Source: Nitrosococcus halophilus Nc 4 (GTDB taxonomy: Bacteria > Pseudomonadota > Gammaproteobacteria > Nitrosococcales > Nitrosococcaceae). Taken from it: a stretch of DNA of 64,000 bases. Below the pieces are notes generated by a model. That model ran no database searches. It was not told the DNA's origin and was given only the letters and a program-made list of their open reading frames with translations. Location: assembly GCF_000024725.1 (NCBI RefSeq), contig NC_013960.1:1-64000 (forward strand). The letters run 5' to 3'. Shown piece by piece: positions 46,370-55,479 of this stretch. Numbering within the stretch: the first letter of the stretch is position 1; each line of letters begins with the position of its first letter. Made by a program: the position numbers and the translations under genes.

Positions 46370-48051
46370 CCTAGTCGCTCTAGCACATGCCGGGCCATAC
46401 CCGTGGCCAGTTCGCTCTCTCCAAGAAAGACTTGCCCAGCCTCCTCTTGCTCTAGCAGCCTGGCTTCTTCTTCGTTGTGGGTACGGACGACCGTCTCAAT
46501 GCCTGGATTGAGTGTACGTGCTGTCTTAATCATTTGTCGTACATTCAGGGTGTCAGGGGTAGCGACCACCAACATCCTGGCCCGAGCAATATGGGCTTGA
46601 ATGAGTACGGCTGGGTCCGAGGCGTCCCCCGACACGGCAGGTAACCCCTGTTCCCGCAGCGCCTCGACTAGCTCGCGATTCTGCTCTGCAACTACATAGG
46701 GGATGCCTTTTTTCGTTAGCATATCCCCAATCCGTCGACCGACTCGACCATAGCCCACTAAGACCACCTGTTTGGAAAGGTACTTTTGCTCAGTCGAGAG
46801 GGGGAGTTCGGCTAAGGGATCATCGGGTCGTTCAAGTATCCGAGCTAGGGCCGATCGGGATCGAATCCATCTCTGTAGCGGTTCAATTGCTTTGAACACC
46901 ATGGGGTTGAGGGCGATGGAGATTAAGGCACCGGCCAAAATCAAGCTTTGACCTTCAACGGAGAGTAGCCCTAGGCTCACGCCAAATCCGGCCAAGATGA
47001 AAGAAAATTCACCGATTTGGGCAAGACTGGCCGAAACGGTAAGCACCGTATTCAAAGGGTAACGGAAGGTGGACACTAGGACTGCCGCTGCCAGTGATTT
47101 TCCCACAATGATGATAGTCACGACAGCAAGTACTTCCAAAGGTTGTTCAATGAGGACAGCAGGATCGAAAAGCATTCCTACCGAGACAAAGAACAGCACT
47201 GCAAAGGCATCTCTCAGCGGCAGAGACTCGGCGGCAGCCCGATGACTGAGTTCAGATTCTCTTAATACCATGCCAGCAAAAAAGGCACCCAGAGCAAAGG
47301 ATACCCCGAATAGGGCTGTGGCCCCGTAGGCGATACTCACGGCTGCCGCCACCACGCATAGGGTGAAAAGCTCCCGTGAGCCCGTATCCGCTATTTGCCA
47401 CAAGAGCCAAGGGAAAAAGCGGCGTCCCACGATGAGCATCAGCGCAACGAACGCTGCTACCTTACCTAAAGTGACGACCAGTGGCCACCATAATCCCGTC
47501 TCTCCGGCATAGGGCGTATTGCCCCCCAGCCATCCTGCTAGTGGCGGAAGAAGGACTAGCACGAGCACCATGGCAATATCCTCCACCACCAGCCAGCCAA
47601 TAGCGATTCGACCATTGATGGATTCCAAAACGCCATGGGTTTCAAGGGCCTTCAACAGGACTACGGTGCTTGCTACCGACAATGCCAAGCCAAAAACCAC
47701 AGCACCTCCCAGCTCCCACCCCCATGCGGTCGCCACACCCATGCCCAATCCGGTGGCAACAGCCATCTGCAATATGGCTCCAGGCAGGGCAATCTTACGA
47801 ACCGCCAATAGTTCTTCCAAAGACAAGTGCAGCCCGACGCCGAACATCAACAACATCACACCAATCTCAGCCAATTGCGCCGCGATTTCCACGTTAGCTA
47901 CAAAACCGGGTGTAAAAGGGCCGATGAGAATGCCGGCCAATAGGTACCCTACCAACGCTGGCAGCTTGATTCGCTCGGTGAGGAAACCCAGCGCAAGAGC
48001 GAGACCAAGCGCTACAGCGAGGGTCGTAATCAGGGGAACGCTATGGGGCAT
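46354..48051 (-). CDS. Monovalent cation:proton antiporter, CPA2/Kef family (YbaL-like)
   Basis: A 565-aa membrane protein with about 12 transmembrane helices in the N-terminal 390 residues (LVGYLLAGILIGPFTPGF; GVMLLMFGVGLHLSLEEL; FGVSFALGAFFAGMVL). A cytoplasmic TrkA-N/RCK domain follows from about 415 (KQVVLVGYGRVGRRIGDML) with a nucleotide-binding GxGxxG-type turn. YbaL/KefB-type proteins exchange K+ or Na+ for H+, gated by NAD(H) or glutathione conjugates in some members. The substrate cannot be fixed from sequence. It is the first of three transporter genes on this strand but has its own upstream spacer. Confidence 0.88.
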   Translation of the reverse strand: MPHSVPLITTLAVALGLALALGFLTERIKLPALVGYLLAGILIGPFTPGFVANVEIAAQLAEIGVMLLMFGVGLHLSLEELLAVRKIALPGAILQMAVATGLGMGVATAWGWELGGAVVFGLALSVASTVVLLKALETHGVLESINGRIAIGWLVVEDIAMVLVLVLLPPLAGWLGGNTPYAGETGLWWPLVVTLGKVAAFVALMLIVGRRFFPWLLWQIADTGSRELFTLCVVAAAVSIAYGATALFGVSFALGAFFAGMVLRESELSHRAAAESLPLRDAFAVLFFVSVGMLFDPAVLIEQPLEVLAVVTIIIVGKSLAAAVLVSTFRYPLNTVLTVSASLAQIGEFSFILAGFGVSLGLLSVEGQSLILAGALISIALNPMVFKAIEPLQRWIRSRSALARILERPDDPLAELPLSTEQKYLSKQVVLVGYGRVGRRIGDMLTKKGIPYVVAEQNRELVEALREQGLPAVSGDASDPAVLIQAHIARARMLVVATPDTLNVRQMIKTARTLNPGIETVVRTHNEEEARLLEQEEAGQVFLGESELATGMARHVLERLGKGKH

Positions 48052-48446
48052 TGGCTTTTTTTCTCCTTAGGAGTAGGGCGGGTTTATTTTGTCTGGGGGG
48101 AGGAGTTTCTGACCCATCTTCCCCCTACCACCTAATGAAATCAAAGGCGTAATGTGTTTGTACCCATGTAATATTTATAATAAAATCAATAAGTTATTTA
48201 TATTTGAAGGAAGATGGGTCTGTGATAGCCTTTCCCGTTTAAATTTAATCTATAGCATTTCTCGTTCAAACAAGACCTAAGGCGCTTGGGGCAAGCGTGA
48301 CCAGACACGCTGTCGATCCGTCCCTGGAAGCTCGACGTCCCTGCCGCCGACGGTCTGATCACGCTGACCCTAGGCCCAATGGGTTCCAAACAGTGATTAA
48401 GAGACTAAAAAGGGGAAACCCGGTGCTGGTAATAAAGACAAAACGC
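48052..48446. other. Intergenic region holding a palindromic repeat element
   Basis: 395 nt without a gene between the antiporter and permease genes. Apart from the repeat at 48294-48365 it holds only AT-rich sequence with the antiporter promoter. Confidence 0.45.
48294..48365. repeat. REP/MITE-like palindromic element, 72 bp
   Basis: The ends AGCGTGACCAGAC (48294-48306) and GTCTGATCACGCT (48353-48365) are inverted repeats with one mismatch. The interior is GC-rich (TCCCTGGAAGCTCGACG, then TGCCGCCGACGG) and resembles intergenic repeats I have seen in other marine gammaproteobacteria. Its right end plus CCTA recurs at 14286-14308. It is probably a dispersed non-coding repeat. Confidence 0.55.
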
Positions 48447-49853
48447 TTATTCAAGGGGGGCATGAGCGGGCTCGCTTTTCTCCGGGGCAGCGAGCTTGCT
48501 GTGACGGTAAGAATAAGTGAAATAAATGATCAAACCTGCGGTCAGCCAAAGGGAAAACCGGGTCCAGGTCTCTGCGCCCAAATTGGTCATCAAGTATACG
48601 CAGAAGGCAATCCCCAGTATTGGGACAATGGGGCTGAAAGGAGTCCGAAAGGGTCGATGTAAATCTGGTTTAGTGTAGCGCAACACCGCGACACCGGCGC
48701 AAACTACGACAAAGGCACCCAGCGTGCCGATATTGGTAAGCTCAACAATATCATTGAGGGGCGCGAAGCCTGCAATGGTGGCCATTGCCACTCCAGCCAA
48801 CAGGATCACGCGCGCTGGGCTGCCAGTTTTCTCGTTTATATGGGAGAAAAAGGGGGGTAGCAGGCCATCTCGCGAGATGGCAAAAAGAATCCGGGTCAGG
48901 CCAAAATAAAGCACCAACATGACAGTGGTGAGGCCGGCAATGGCACCGATGGCGATCATACCAGAGGCCCATTTTTCGCCTACCTGGAGCAGGGCATCGG
49001 AGACCGGTGAAGGTACGTCCAGGGAGGGATAGGGGACAATACCCGTCAGTAGCGCGGCAACCAGCATATAAAGTAGGGTGCAGATGGCAAGGGAGCCGAG
49101 AATGCCGATAGGGAGATCTTTTTGCGGATTCCGGGTTTCTTCGGCTGCTGTGGATACCGCATCAAAACCGATATAGGCAAAAAAAATGCTGGCGGCGCCT
49201 GTCATAACCCCTTCCCAGCCAAAGGGCATAAACGGAGTCCAGTGGTTGATATCCACATGGAAGAAGGCAACACCGATAAACAGCAGTATGGTGGCTACCT
49301 TCACGAATACCATGATGGCGTTGAATTGGGCACTGACCTTGGCGCCGGTCGCTAGGAGGGTGCCTAGGGCAAGGATGATGAGCATTGCCGGCAGGTTGAT
49401 CCAGCCGCCCTGGGAAGGCGTTTTTGTGAGTACCTCGGGAAGGTGGATCTCCATCGCCGCTAGCACGTTGTCCACATAACCTGCCCAGCCAGCCGATACG
49501 GCCGAGATGGCAACAGAATATTCCAGGATTAGCATCCAGCCAATGACCCAGGCAACGAATTCCCCCAGGCCTGCGTAGCCATATCCGTAGGCACTGCCAG
49601 CACCGCCGATGGAAGCAGCAAGCTCTGCATAGGATAGAGCAGCGAAAGTCACTGCCATCCCCGCTACCACGAAGGACAGCACAACCGCGGGCCCTGCGTG
49701 ATTGGCTGCAGCAATACCTGTCAGTACAAAAATACCAGCGCCGATAATAGCGCCAATGCCAAGCAAGACCAAGTCAAATGCACCCAGTACTTTTTTGAGA
49801 CCGGTATCTTTGGCAAGGTCCGTTTCGATAGGTTTGGTTCGAAACAGTTTCAT
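48447..49853 (-). CDS. Amino-acid permease of the APC superfamily (cationic amino-acid transporter type)
   Basis: A 468-aa membrane protein with about 12 transmembrane helices. The first helix has the substrate-binding GIGAIIGAGIFVLTG. SIFFAYIGFDAVSTAAEETR NPQKDLP is the conserved loop before helix 7, typical of CAT/YfnA-type permeases. The substrate (Arg, Lys or neutral amino acids) cannot be set. It is flanked on the same strand by two CPA2 antiporters, but the gaps are too large to call an operon. Confidence 0.86.
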   Translation of the reverse strand: MKLFRTKPIETDLAKDTGLKKVLGAFDLVLLGIGAIIGAGIFVLTGIAAANHAGPAVVLSFVVAGMAVTFAALSYAELAASIGGAGSAYGYGYAGLGEFVAWVIGWMLILEYSVAISAVSAGWAGYVDNVLAAMEIHLPEVLTKTPSQGGWINLPAMLIILALGTLLATGAKVSAQFNAIMVFVKVATILLFIGVAFFHVDINHWTPFMPFGWEGVMTGAASIFFAYIGFDAVSTAAEETRNPQKDLPIGILGSLAICTLLYMLVAALLTGIVPYPSLDVPSPVSDALLQVGEKWASGMIAIGAIAGLTTVMLVLYFGLTRILFAISRDGLLPPFFSHINEKTGSPARVILLAGVAMATIAGFAPLNDIVELTNIGTLGAFVVVCAGVAVLRYTKPDLHRPFRTPFSPIVPILGIAFCVYLMTNLGAETWTRFSLWLTAGLIIYFTYSYRHSKLAAPEKSEPAHAPLE

Positions 49854-49931
49854 GGCTTTTTTCTAATTTAATTTTCTAAAAACTTAAGATTGACTTTAGA
49901 GGGTAATAAAAACTGGTTTTGCTACTTTCCA

Positions 49932-51530
49932 TTAGGGTGGGGGCCTAATGGGCGCTTTTTCCATAGGGTTTAAGGGGAGCGGCTTCAGGGTAATAGAGTT
50001 CGCCTCCGCCAATGCCCGTTCAGCCAGGCGTTCGCCGGCCTCATTGAAGGGGTGGAAGATCAAATTAATCCCGTTTTCGTAGAGTTTGGCATCTTCTTCT
50101 GGATAGAAACTCATTGCTGCCAGCATGCCTTGAAAACCATTTTGGCGCAAGTCCTTGGAAAGACGCAGCTTGGCTTCTAGATCGGGCATTCCTAAGATAA
50201 CCCCAACCAGTGAGTTGACGCTAATTTTTTCTAGCAGATTAGGATCTTCCGCATCACCATAGACGACACGACGCTTTTCTTCCAAATGCTGGCGGACGAT
50301 CACCAGATCGGAATCTAGGCCCAAGGCTCGTTGATGCCTTTGAGTCAGCAAATCGTAGGCTGCGGTGCCTGTTCGTCCCATACCGACAATCAGCCATTTT
50401 GCTTGTCCAACATTTTGCGGTTCCTCATCTGGGTGGGGAACCTGACGCTCGAAGCGGACTAACCATCGTTCAAAATAGGCAAAAAGGGTGTGAGAGGCTC
50501 GGCTCAAGGGGGCCGCGATTATAAATGAGATGGTAACCAAAAGGGCTAAGCTAGGCAGCCAGGTGGAAGGGAGAATTCCATTTTTTGCTCCTACAGCAGC
50601 GGCGATTAGCAGAAATTCGCTATAGCTAAACAATGCCAGAGAAGTGAGAAAGGCCGTTCGTGCTCTCAAGCCGAAGAGGGTGCCAAGGAAGAAATACAAT
50701 ACTGCCTTCAGGGGTAAAAAGATTATCAAAGGAAGTAGCCATTTGCTATCTTGCAAGTTTGGCAATCCCTCGAGGCCAATTTGTAGGAAAAAACCCACGA
50801 GAAAGGCTTCTTTCAGCCCCCAAAGGGTTTTGGAGAGTTCCTCGGAACGGGAGTGATCAGCGAGTAGCATACCGGCTACTAAAGCTCCTAGCTCTGTACC
50901 CAACCCCAGTGCTTGAAAGGTATGGGCCCCGCCCAGGGCGACAAGGAGGCCATAAAGTAGCAAAAGCTCACTATGACCACTCCAGGTGAGGGCTTGTTTG
51001 AGCGGTAAGCGCAACAGGGGAGTGCAGAGTAGAAAGATCGGTGTCCACAGAGAGAGCGCGCCGTTTTCGGCTGCCACTAACATTCCTACTGCCACCAAGT
51101 CTTGCAGGATTAAAATGCCGATGGCGAGACGACCGTGAAAGGCACCGAGTTCACCTTTTTCTTCCAATACCTTGGCCGCAAATACGGTACTGGAAAAAGC
51201 GAGTCCGAGGCTCAGAAATAGGGCTGGAGATTGGGCTATTTTAGCGGTGAGGAAAAGTAGGGTAAATCCTATTCCGAGGGCTATCAGGTGAGTGGCCCCG
51301 ATACCCAATACTTCCCACTGCAATAGGCTTTTGAGATCTAGCTTAAGGCCAATCCCAAATAATAACAGCAAAACCCCTAGCTCGGTGATGGTATGGATGA
51401 CGGGTCCCCCGCTAATACCCCATCCCCCAAGGACGAAGCCCCCAATTAAATAGCCTACTAGCGGAGGAAGGCCAAAATATGAAGCCCCTAACCCAAGGAC
51501 ATAGGCAACAGCGATCCAGATGATTTCCAC
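49932..51530 (-). CDS. Monovalent cation:proton antiporter, CPA2/Kef family, second copy
   Basis: A 532-aa protein with an N-terminal Na+/H+ exchanger domain of about 12 helices (LVGYLIGGFVLGGWGI; GVLLLLFGIGLKLDLKSLL; LGTELGALVAGMLLADHSR) and a C-terminal RCK/TrkA-N domain from about 370 (KWLIVGMGRTGTAAYDLL). It is only distantly like the antiporter at 46354, so not a recent duplicate. A second antiporter suits a salt-tolerant or ammonia-exposed cell, but that is inference. It lies 78 nt upstream of the permease gene. Confidence 0.86.
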   Translation of the reverse strand: MEIIWIAVAYVLGLGASYFGLPPLVGYLIGGFVLGGWGISGGPVIHTITELGVLLLLFGIGLKLDLKSLLQWEVLGIGATHLIALGIGFTLLFLTAKIAQSPALFLSLGLAFSSTVFAAKVLEEKGELGAFHGRLAIGILILQDLVAVGMLVAAENGALSLWTPIFLLCTPLLRLPLKQALTWSGHSELLLLYGLLVALGGAHTFQALGLGTELGALVAGMLLADHSRSEELSKTLWGLKEAFLVGFFLQIGLEGLPNLQDSKWLLPLIIFLPLKAVLYFFLGTLFGLRARTAFLTSLALFSYSEFLLIAAAVGAKNGILPSTWLPSLALLVTISFIIAAPLSRASHTLFAYFERWLVRFERQVPHPDEEPQNVGQAKWLIVGMGRTGTAAYDLLTQRHQRALGLDSDLVIVRQHLEEKRRVVYGDAEDPNLLEKISVNSLVGVILGMPDLEAKLRLSKDLRQNGFQGMLAAMSFYPEEDAKLYENGINLIFHPFNEAGERLAERALAEANSITLKPLPLNPMEKAPIRPPP

Positions 51531-51759
51531 GAACTAAATTGCTGAGATTATTTTTTTAGGCTTGAATGGACGAACCCAGAGCCAATTTATCGTTTTTGTC
51601 GCTGCTAAGCAATGACGGAGACGGGGTTTATGCTTGCAGTTGAGGCCTTTGAAAAGGGGTTAATTTTTAAGATCTATGATATCTAAGATAACCTAGATCA
51701 AAAATAATTTTTATATTGATGGGTTGACAGAAGCTGCAAACGAATGCTTACTAGTAATG

Positions 51760-51962
51760 TCAGGCGCTCATAACATTCTATAGTAGAAAGCCGCGTTTGT
51801 AGCTCTGGAGCTTTCTAGGCCTGCATCGTCACATATCAAGGGGTATGATGGCAGGCGCCAGTGGCAATCAATAATAATAAAAAATATATATAAGTATAAG
51901 AAAAAACTAAAAAAAAGAACTAAAGGGATACCGCTGGTTTTTTTACCGTTATGAGCGCCTGA
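51760..51962. mobile_element. Possible MITE: 203-bp segment bounded by a 15-bp perfect inverted repeat
   Basis: TCAGGCGCTCATAAC at 51760-51774 has its exact complement at 51948-51962. Inside are an imperfect hairpin (GCCTGC...GCAGGC, about 51820-51858) and a strongly AT-rich tract. No transposase and no clear target-site duplication are seen. It may be a non-autonomous element or a structured RNA locus in the 726-nt gap between the antiporter and the next small gene. Confidence 0.5.
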
Positions 51963-52256
51963 TTATTGAGAAAATTTTAAATTCAGGACTGTGGACACCC
52001 GCCTACAGAGGTAGGACAAACTGCATAAGTCCAGATATTTTAATTCAGACCTTTGGTTTGGGTGTTTAGTTTCTTTAAATCTCTAAAAAAGGTTACTTTT
52101 TTCTAAGGAGTGGGACACGGTAATGCGCCAAAGCGGGCTCAGGGGTGGCTTAAAACCGCCCCCAAGCGCCCTAAGAATTCCCCAGCTTTAGGGGGAAAAT
52201 ATCAATTTTGCTATAGATAGAAAATTCCGCTCGGTTTGTTAAATCAGCCTATAGCA
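51963..52256. other. Non-coding stretch with two short hairpins
   Basis: A GGGGTGG/CCGCCCC stem (52142-52162, one G-T pair) and a TTCCCC/GGGGAA stem (52178-52197) lie past the 3' end of the small minus-strand gene. Neither has a convincing U-run. Nothing else is recognisable. Confidence 0.35.
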
Positions 52257-52469
52257 TTACACTTTCTGTTTATAGTCTGGGTCAATCCAACATTGGGGAA
52301 GTTGTTCTCCTGAGGGAAAGATAAGATCTGCTTTCTGGAAAGGAGCGGGTTCTTGCATCTCCTCCCCCACATGAAAGCGGCCGGTGATGTTCTCCCTACA
52401 AGGATCCACTAATTCCTTGATATCAAGAATTTCTACGAGGTCAGAAGAAGGTTTGTGTTTTAGATACAT
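52257..52469 (-). CDS. Small conserved-looking hypothetical protein (70 aa)
   Basis: 70 aa starting MYLKHKPSSDLVEILDIKEL, with AGGAG at ideal spacing upstream of its ATG. It contains GRFHVGEEMQEP and FPSGEQLPQCWIDPDY, which look like a compact conserved domain. It has no signal or membrane segment. Small proteins of this form occur in other autotrophic proteobacteria to my memory, some labelled acetyltransferase without support. No function is assigned. Confidence 0.6.
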   Translation of the reverse strand: MYLKHKPSSDLVEILDIKELVDPCRENITGRFHVGEEMQEPAPFQKADLIFPSGEQLPQCWIDPDYKQKV

Positions 52470-52650
52470 TTTGGGCTCCTAAGTTAAAGCTTGCCCATTT
52501 TCACTAGCGGGGCAAGCCATTGAATGCTTTATGTTATCTTTTAAGCATAACCTGGCTTAGGCATTCGGTAAACGTCAGCTGCGATTTGGTGGATGAATTT
52601 CTCTCTTGGGTCGATAACCTTACTCACTAATAAATGCTGGAGACTGAGCA

Positions 52651-52998
52651 ATGACTGAGCCCCAAATTAAGTCTGATCCCCTCTATTTATTACTTAGAAA
52701 CGGTGAGATTGAGGAGTTCAACCGCCGGGTGGCAAGTGGAGAAACTTATGATCTCACCCATTGCGATTTCCGCAGAGCAGATCTGCGGGGATTGGTGGCG
52801 GATGGCCTAGATTTCAGTGGTAGTTATTTCCGCCAAGCAGACCTAAGAGGTATTGATTTTTCTAGGAGTCGGCTCGAAGGGTCGAGCATACATGGTGCCC
52901 ATATTGCAGGAGTTTATTTTCCTTCGGAGTTGAGACCTGAAGAGATAAGTTTATCCTTGCTCTATGGAACTCGGATGCGTTATTTAAAGGCGGATTAG
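52651..52998 (+). CDS. Pentapeptide-repeat protein
   Basis: 115 aa. Residues about 35-85 contain A(D/N)LXX-type repeats (CDFRRADLRGLVADGLDFSG, then YFRQADLRGIDFSRSRLEGS) that fold as a right-handed quadrilateral beta-helix. The N-terminus is a short helical cap. Some pentapeptide proteins mimic DNA, for example to protect gyrase, but this one is short and its role is unknown. It has its own promoter region and converges on tatC with a 4-nt overlap of ends. Confidence 0.82.
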   Translation: MTEPQIKSDPLYLLLRNGEIEEFNRRVASGETYDLTHCDFRRADLRGLVADGLDFSGSYFRQADLRGIDFSRSRLEGSSIHGAHIAGVYFPSELRPEEISLSLLYGTRMRYLKAD

Positions 52999-53747
52999 CT
53001 TTCCTCTACAGAATTTTTCGGCACGAACAGTCGGGAGAACCACAATCCTGCTTCGAATAAAATCCACATGGGGAGGGCCAGCAAGGTTTGTGAGATGATG
53101 TCGGGGGGGGTCAGTAACATACCAAAAACGAAGGCCGCAACAATGATATAAGGGCGCTTTTCTCGTAGACGCTCCACCTCGGTAACCCCTGCCCATACCA
53201 GCAATACAGTAGCGACAGGTACTTCAAAGGCAATCCCAAAAGCAAAAAACATTGTGAGCACAAAATCCAAATATTTGCTGATGTCAGTCATGACAGCAAT
53301 GTCTTCAGGTGCTGCCTGAGTGAAAAAGCCAAACATCAAAGGGAACGCTACAAAGTAAGCAAAAGCAACTCCTAAGAAGAACAGGAGGGTGCTAGAAGCT
53401 AATAGGGGCAGAATAATGCGGCGCTCATTTTTGTAGAGGCCGGGGGCAACAAAAGCCCAGATTTGGTATAAAAGCATGGGGACAGAGAGCATAATCGCTG
53501 TCACCAAGGTTAGTTTAAAAGGGGTGAGGAAAGGCGCCGCTACCTCAGTAGCAATCATTGAGTTGGTCTCGGGCAAATGAGCCATGAGAGGACGTGCCAG
53601 TAAGCGGTAGAGGTCATTGGCAAAGGGCATAAGTACGACCGCCATGACCAATACGGCGGCAATACCGCGAAGCAAACGGTTCCGCAACTCGAGCAAGTGC
53701 GAGACTAGGGGTTGTTCTTCGTTGTCGGAAGATTCAGGCGCCGTCAT
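52995..53747 (-). CDS. tatC: Sec-independent protein translocase TatC
   Basis: TatC is the twin-arginine signal receptor and core of the Tat translocase. 250 aa with six transmembrane helices. It starts MTAPESSDNEEQPLVSHLLE, and the conserved ELRNRLLRG and the loop GLYKNERRIILPLLASST are present. An upstream in-frame ATG exists but lies within tatB; ATG 53747 overlaps the end of tatB by 14 nt. It is the last gene of the hisBHAFIE-hinT-tatABC run. Confidence 0.95.
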   Translation of the reverse strand: MTAPESSDNEEQPLVSHLLELRNRLLRGIAAVLVMAVVLMPFANDLYRLLARPLMAHLPETNSMIATEVAAPFLTPFKLTLVTAIMLSVPMLLYQIWAFVAPGLYKNERRIILPLLASSTLLFFLGVAFAYFVAFPLMFGFFTQAAPEDIAVMTDISKYLDFVLTMFFAFGIAFEVPVATVLLVWAGVTEVERLREKRPYIIVAAFVFGMLLTPPDIISQTLLALPMWILFEAGLWFSRLFVPKNSVEES

Positions 53748-54045
53748 TGGACGCTTTGGGAGGGGAGTGTTTGCCCTGGTCCTGGGGTGGATTCGGTTTT
53801 CGAGGAGGAGCTTCGCCAATAGTTTCGTTCAGATCGAGAAAATCTTTATCTTCTTTAAGCGATTGGCGAAGTTCTTCAGCCCTTAACTCTTCTTCCACTT
53901 CTTGCTTGATTTGGGAGACAAAGCGGCGTGCTTTCCGTATCCATAGCGCCGTAGTACGGGCAACGGTGGGTAACCGCTCTGGACCCACTACTACCAGCAG
54001 TATCACCAAAATCACCAGGATTTCCCAAAAGCCAATGTCAAACAC
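53734..54045 (-). CDS. tatB: Sec-independent protein translocase TatB
   Basis: 103 aa: one N-terminal helix with the TatB signature MFDIGFWEILVILVILLVVV followed by GPERLP, then an amphipathic helix and a charged coiled-coil tail. TatB works with TatC as the receptor for folded twin-arginine preproteins. The Glu in the membrane helix and the GPERLP hinge separate it from TatA. It lies 19 nt after tatA. Confidence 0.94.
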   Translation of the reverse strand: MFDIGFWEILVILVILLVVVGPERLPTVARTTALWIRKARRFVSQIKQEVEEELRAEELRQSLKEDKDFLDLNETIGEAPPRKPNPPQDQGKHSPPKASNDGA

Positions 54046-54064
54046 AGGATAATAGTATAAGGAA

Positions 54065-54340
54065 TTACTTGAGGTCGTTATCTGACTTTACTTTGAAGTC
54101 AGCATCACGATGATCTTTCTGGGAAAAACCTTCGGTTTTCTTGGTTTGCCCTTGTTTATCCTCTATGGTTTGAACCTCTTCGGTATCATGGGATTCTTCA
54201 TCGCGCAAAGAATTACGAAAACCCTTTACCGCGCTGCCCAGATCAGCGCCGATGGAGCGCAACTTTTTGGTACCAAATAGCAGCAATATAATCGCTAAGA
54301 TGATAAGAAGCTGCCAAATACTAATTCCACTCGCTCCCAT
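54065..54340 (-). CDS. tatA: Sec-independent protein translocase TatA
   Basis: 91 aa: [20 protein letters not shown] is the membrane helix and hinge, followed by the amphipathic helix [19 protein letters not shown] with the conserved Phe and a long charged tail. TatA polymerises to form the passage. It leads tatABC and lies downstream of hinT. Confidence 0.94.
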   Translation of the reverse strand: MGASGISIWQLLIILAIILLLFGTKKLRSIGADLGSAVKGFRNSLRDEESHDTEEVQTIEDKQGQTKKTEGFSQKDHRDADFKVKSDNDLK

Positions 54341-54421
54341 AATTTTATTCCGCGTCCTTAAATAATGGGGGTTATCTTTTCGATATAGATTAGCAATAGT
54401 TGATCGAGTTCTAGGCGCTAA

Positions 54422-54763
54422 CTAGAAACCTGGCATTCGGTTGCCACCTAATAAATGGAGATGAAGATGATCCACTTCTTGGCCACCTCCCCGCCCAGTA
54501 TTAATTATAGTCCGAAAACCTGCCTGGAGGCCCTGGCGGTGGGCTAGGTGGGGCAGTAGCAGTAGCATATGGCTAATCAGTCCTTCATGTTTGATTTCTA
54601 GTTCATTTAAGCTGGGGATATGAGTACGGGGGACGAGGAGCAGATGCACCTCCGCTTTAGGGTGAATGTCTTTAAAAGCAATTACTTGGTCGTCTTCATA
54701 AACTAACGTAGCTGGGATTTTACCCTCTATAATTTTACAAAAGATGCAATCTGTATTACCCAT
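54422..54763 (-). CDS. hinT: HIT-family nucleotide hydrolase (HinT-like)
   Basis: 113 aa. The histidine triad is [10 protein letters not shown] near the C-terminus and the N-terminus is [20 protein letters not shown]. HinT proteins hydrolyse purine phosphoramidates such as adenosine-5'-phosphoramidate. Two starts compete at 54769 and 54763; AGGA lies about 8 nt before the second (MGNTDC), so I prefer it. It overlaps the end of hisE and is co-transcribed with his and tat. Confidence 0.92.
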   Translation of the reverse strand: MGNTDCIFCKIIEGKIPATLVYEDDQVIAFKDIHPKAEVHLLLVPRTHIPSLNELEIKHEGLISHMLLLLPHLAHRQGLQAGFRTIINTGRGGGQEVDHLHLHLLGGNRMPGF

Positions 54764-55088
54764 CGTCATTATCCTTACCCCGATTAGCTTTCTCTTCTAG
54801 CCCGGATAAACCAAAACGCCGGTCTAGTTCGTTAAGTACCTGTTCGGGTCGAAGCCCGTAGTCGGCTAGCATCACTAAGCTATGGAACCACAAATCAGCA
54901 GTTTCATGGATAATAGCATCCCTTTCCATGCTTTTAGCGGCAAGGATGGTTTCTATGGCCTCTTCTCCTAGCTTCTTTAAGATTTTATCCTGTCCTGCTT
55001 GATAAAGATTAGCCACGTAAGAGTGTTTCGGGTCTGCATTTTTGCGCTCCTCTAATATTATAGCGAGGCGCTCAAGGATATCATTCAT
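54756..55088 (-). CDS. hisE: Phosphoribosyl-ATP pyrophosphatase
   Basis: 110 aa, the second step of histidine synthesis. It is a MazG-like all-alpha enzyme with [15 protein letters not shown] and [14 protein letters not shown] as the metal-binding helices. It is separate from HisI here (fused in E. coli). The start overlaps the end of hisI by 4 nt. Confidence 0.95.
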   Translation of the reverse strand: MNDILERLAIILEERKNADPKHSYVANLYQAGQDKILKKLGEEAIETILAAKSMERDAIIHETADLWFHSLVMLADYGLRPEQVLNELDRRFGLSGLEEKANRGKDNDDG

Positions 55089-55477
55089 CCGGATTTCCCG
55101 TAGATGCTGTCAGGATGTTTCAATACGGGTTCAACGCTGGTCCAGTTGTCCCTCTCTAGGCGTTTGAAAAAGCAACGGTGACGGCCGGTATGGCAAGCAA
55201 TTCCGCCCTTTTGTTCAACTAATAAAAGCACTGCGTCGTTGTCACAGTCAAGGTGAATGGCTTTAATAACTTGTTCATGGCCTGATTGCTCGCCCTTATG
55301 CCACAAACGCTGCCTGGATCGAGACCAGTAAACCGCATGACCAGATTGCAGAGTGGTTTCCAGGGCTTCTCGATTCATCCAGGCGAGCATAAGCACCTGA
55401 CCCGTATGAACTTCTTGGGCTATTGCGGGAACTAACCCTTCCTCGTTCCAAGCGATTTCCTCTAACCAGGAGGACAT
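55085..55477 (-). CDS. hisI: Phosphoribosyl-AMP cyclohydrolase
   Basis: 130 aa, the third step of histidine synthesis. [30 protein letters not shown] and the zinc/metal residues in [17 protein letters not shown] and [10 protein letters not shown] are diagnostic. It follows hisF by 2 nt. Confidence 0.95.
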   Translation of the reverse strand: MSSWLEEIAWNEEGLVPAIAQEVHTGQVLMLAWMNREALETTLQSGHAVYWSRSRQRLWHKGEQSGHEQVIKAIHLDCDNDAVLLLVEQKGGIACHTGRHRCFFKRLERDNWTSVEPVLKHPDSIYGKSG

Positions 55478-55479
55478 TG

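Noticed and set aside
46354-51530. Three-gene transporter operon
   Set aside because: Gaps of 395 and 78 nt, a repeat element in the larger gap and unrelated substrates make a single functional operon unlikely.
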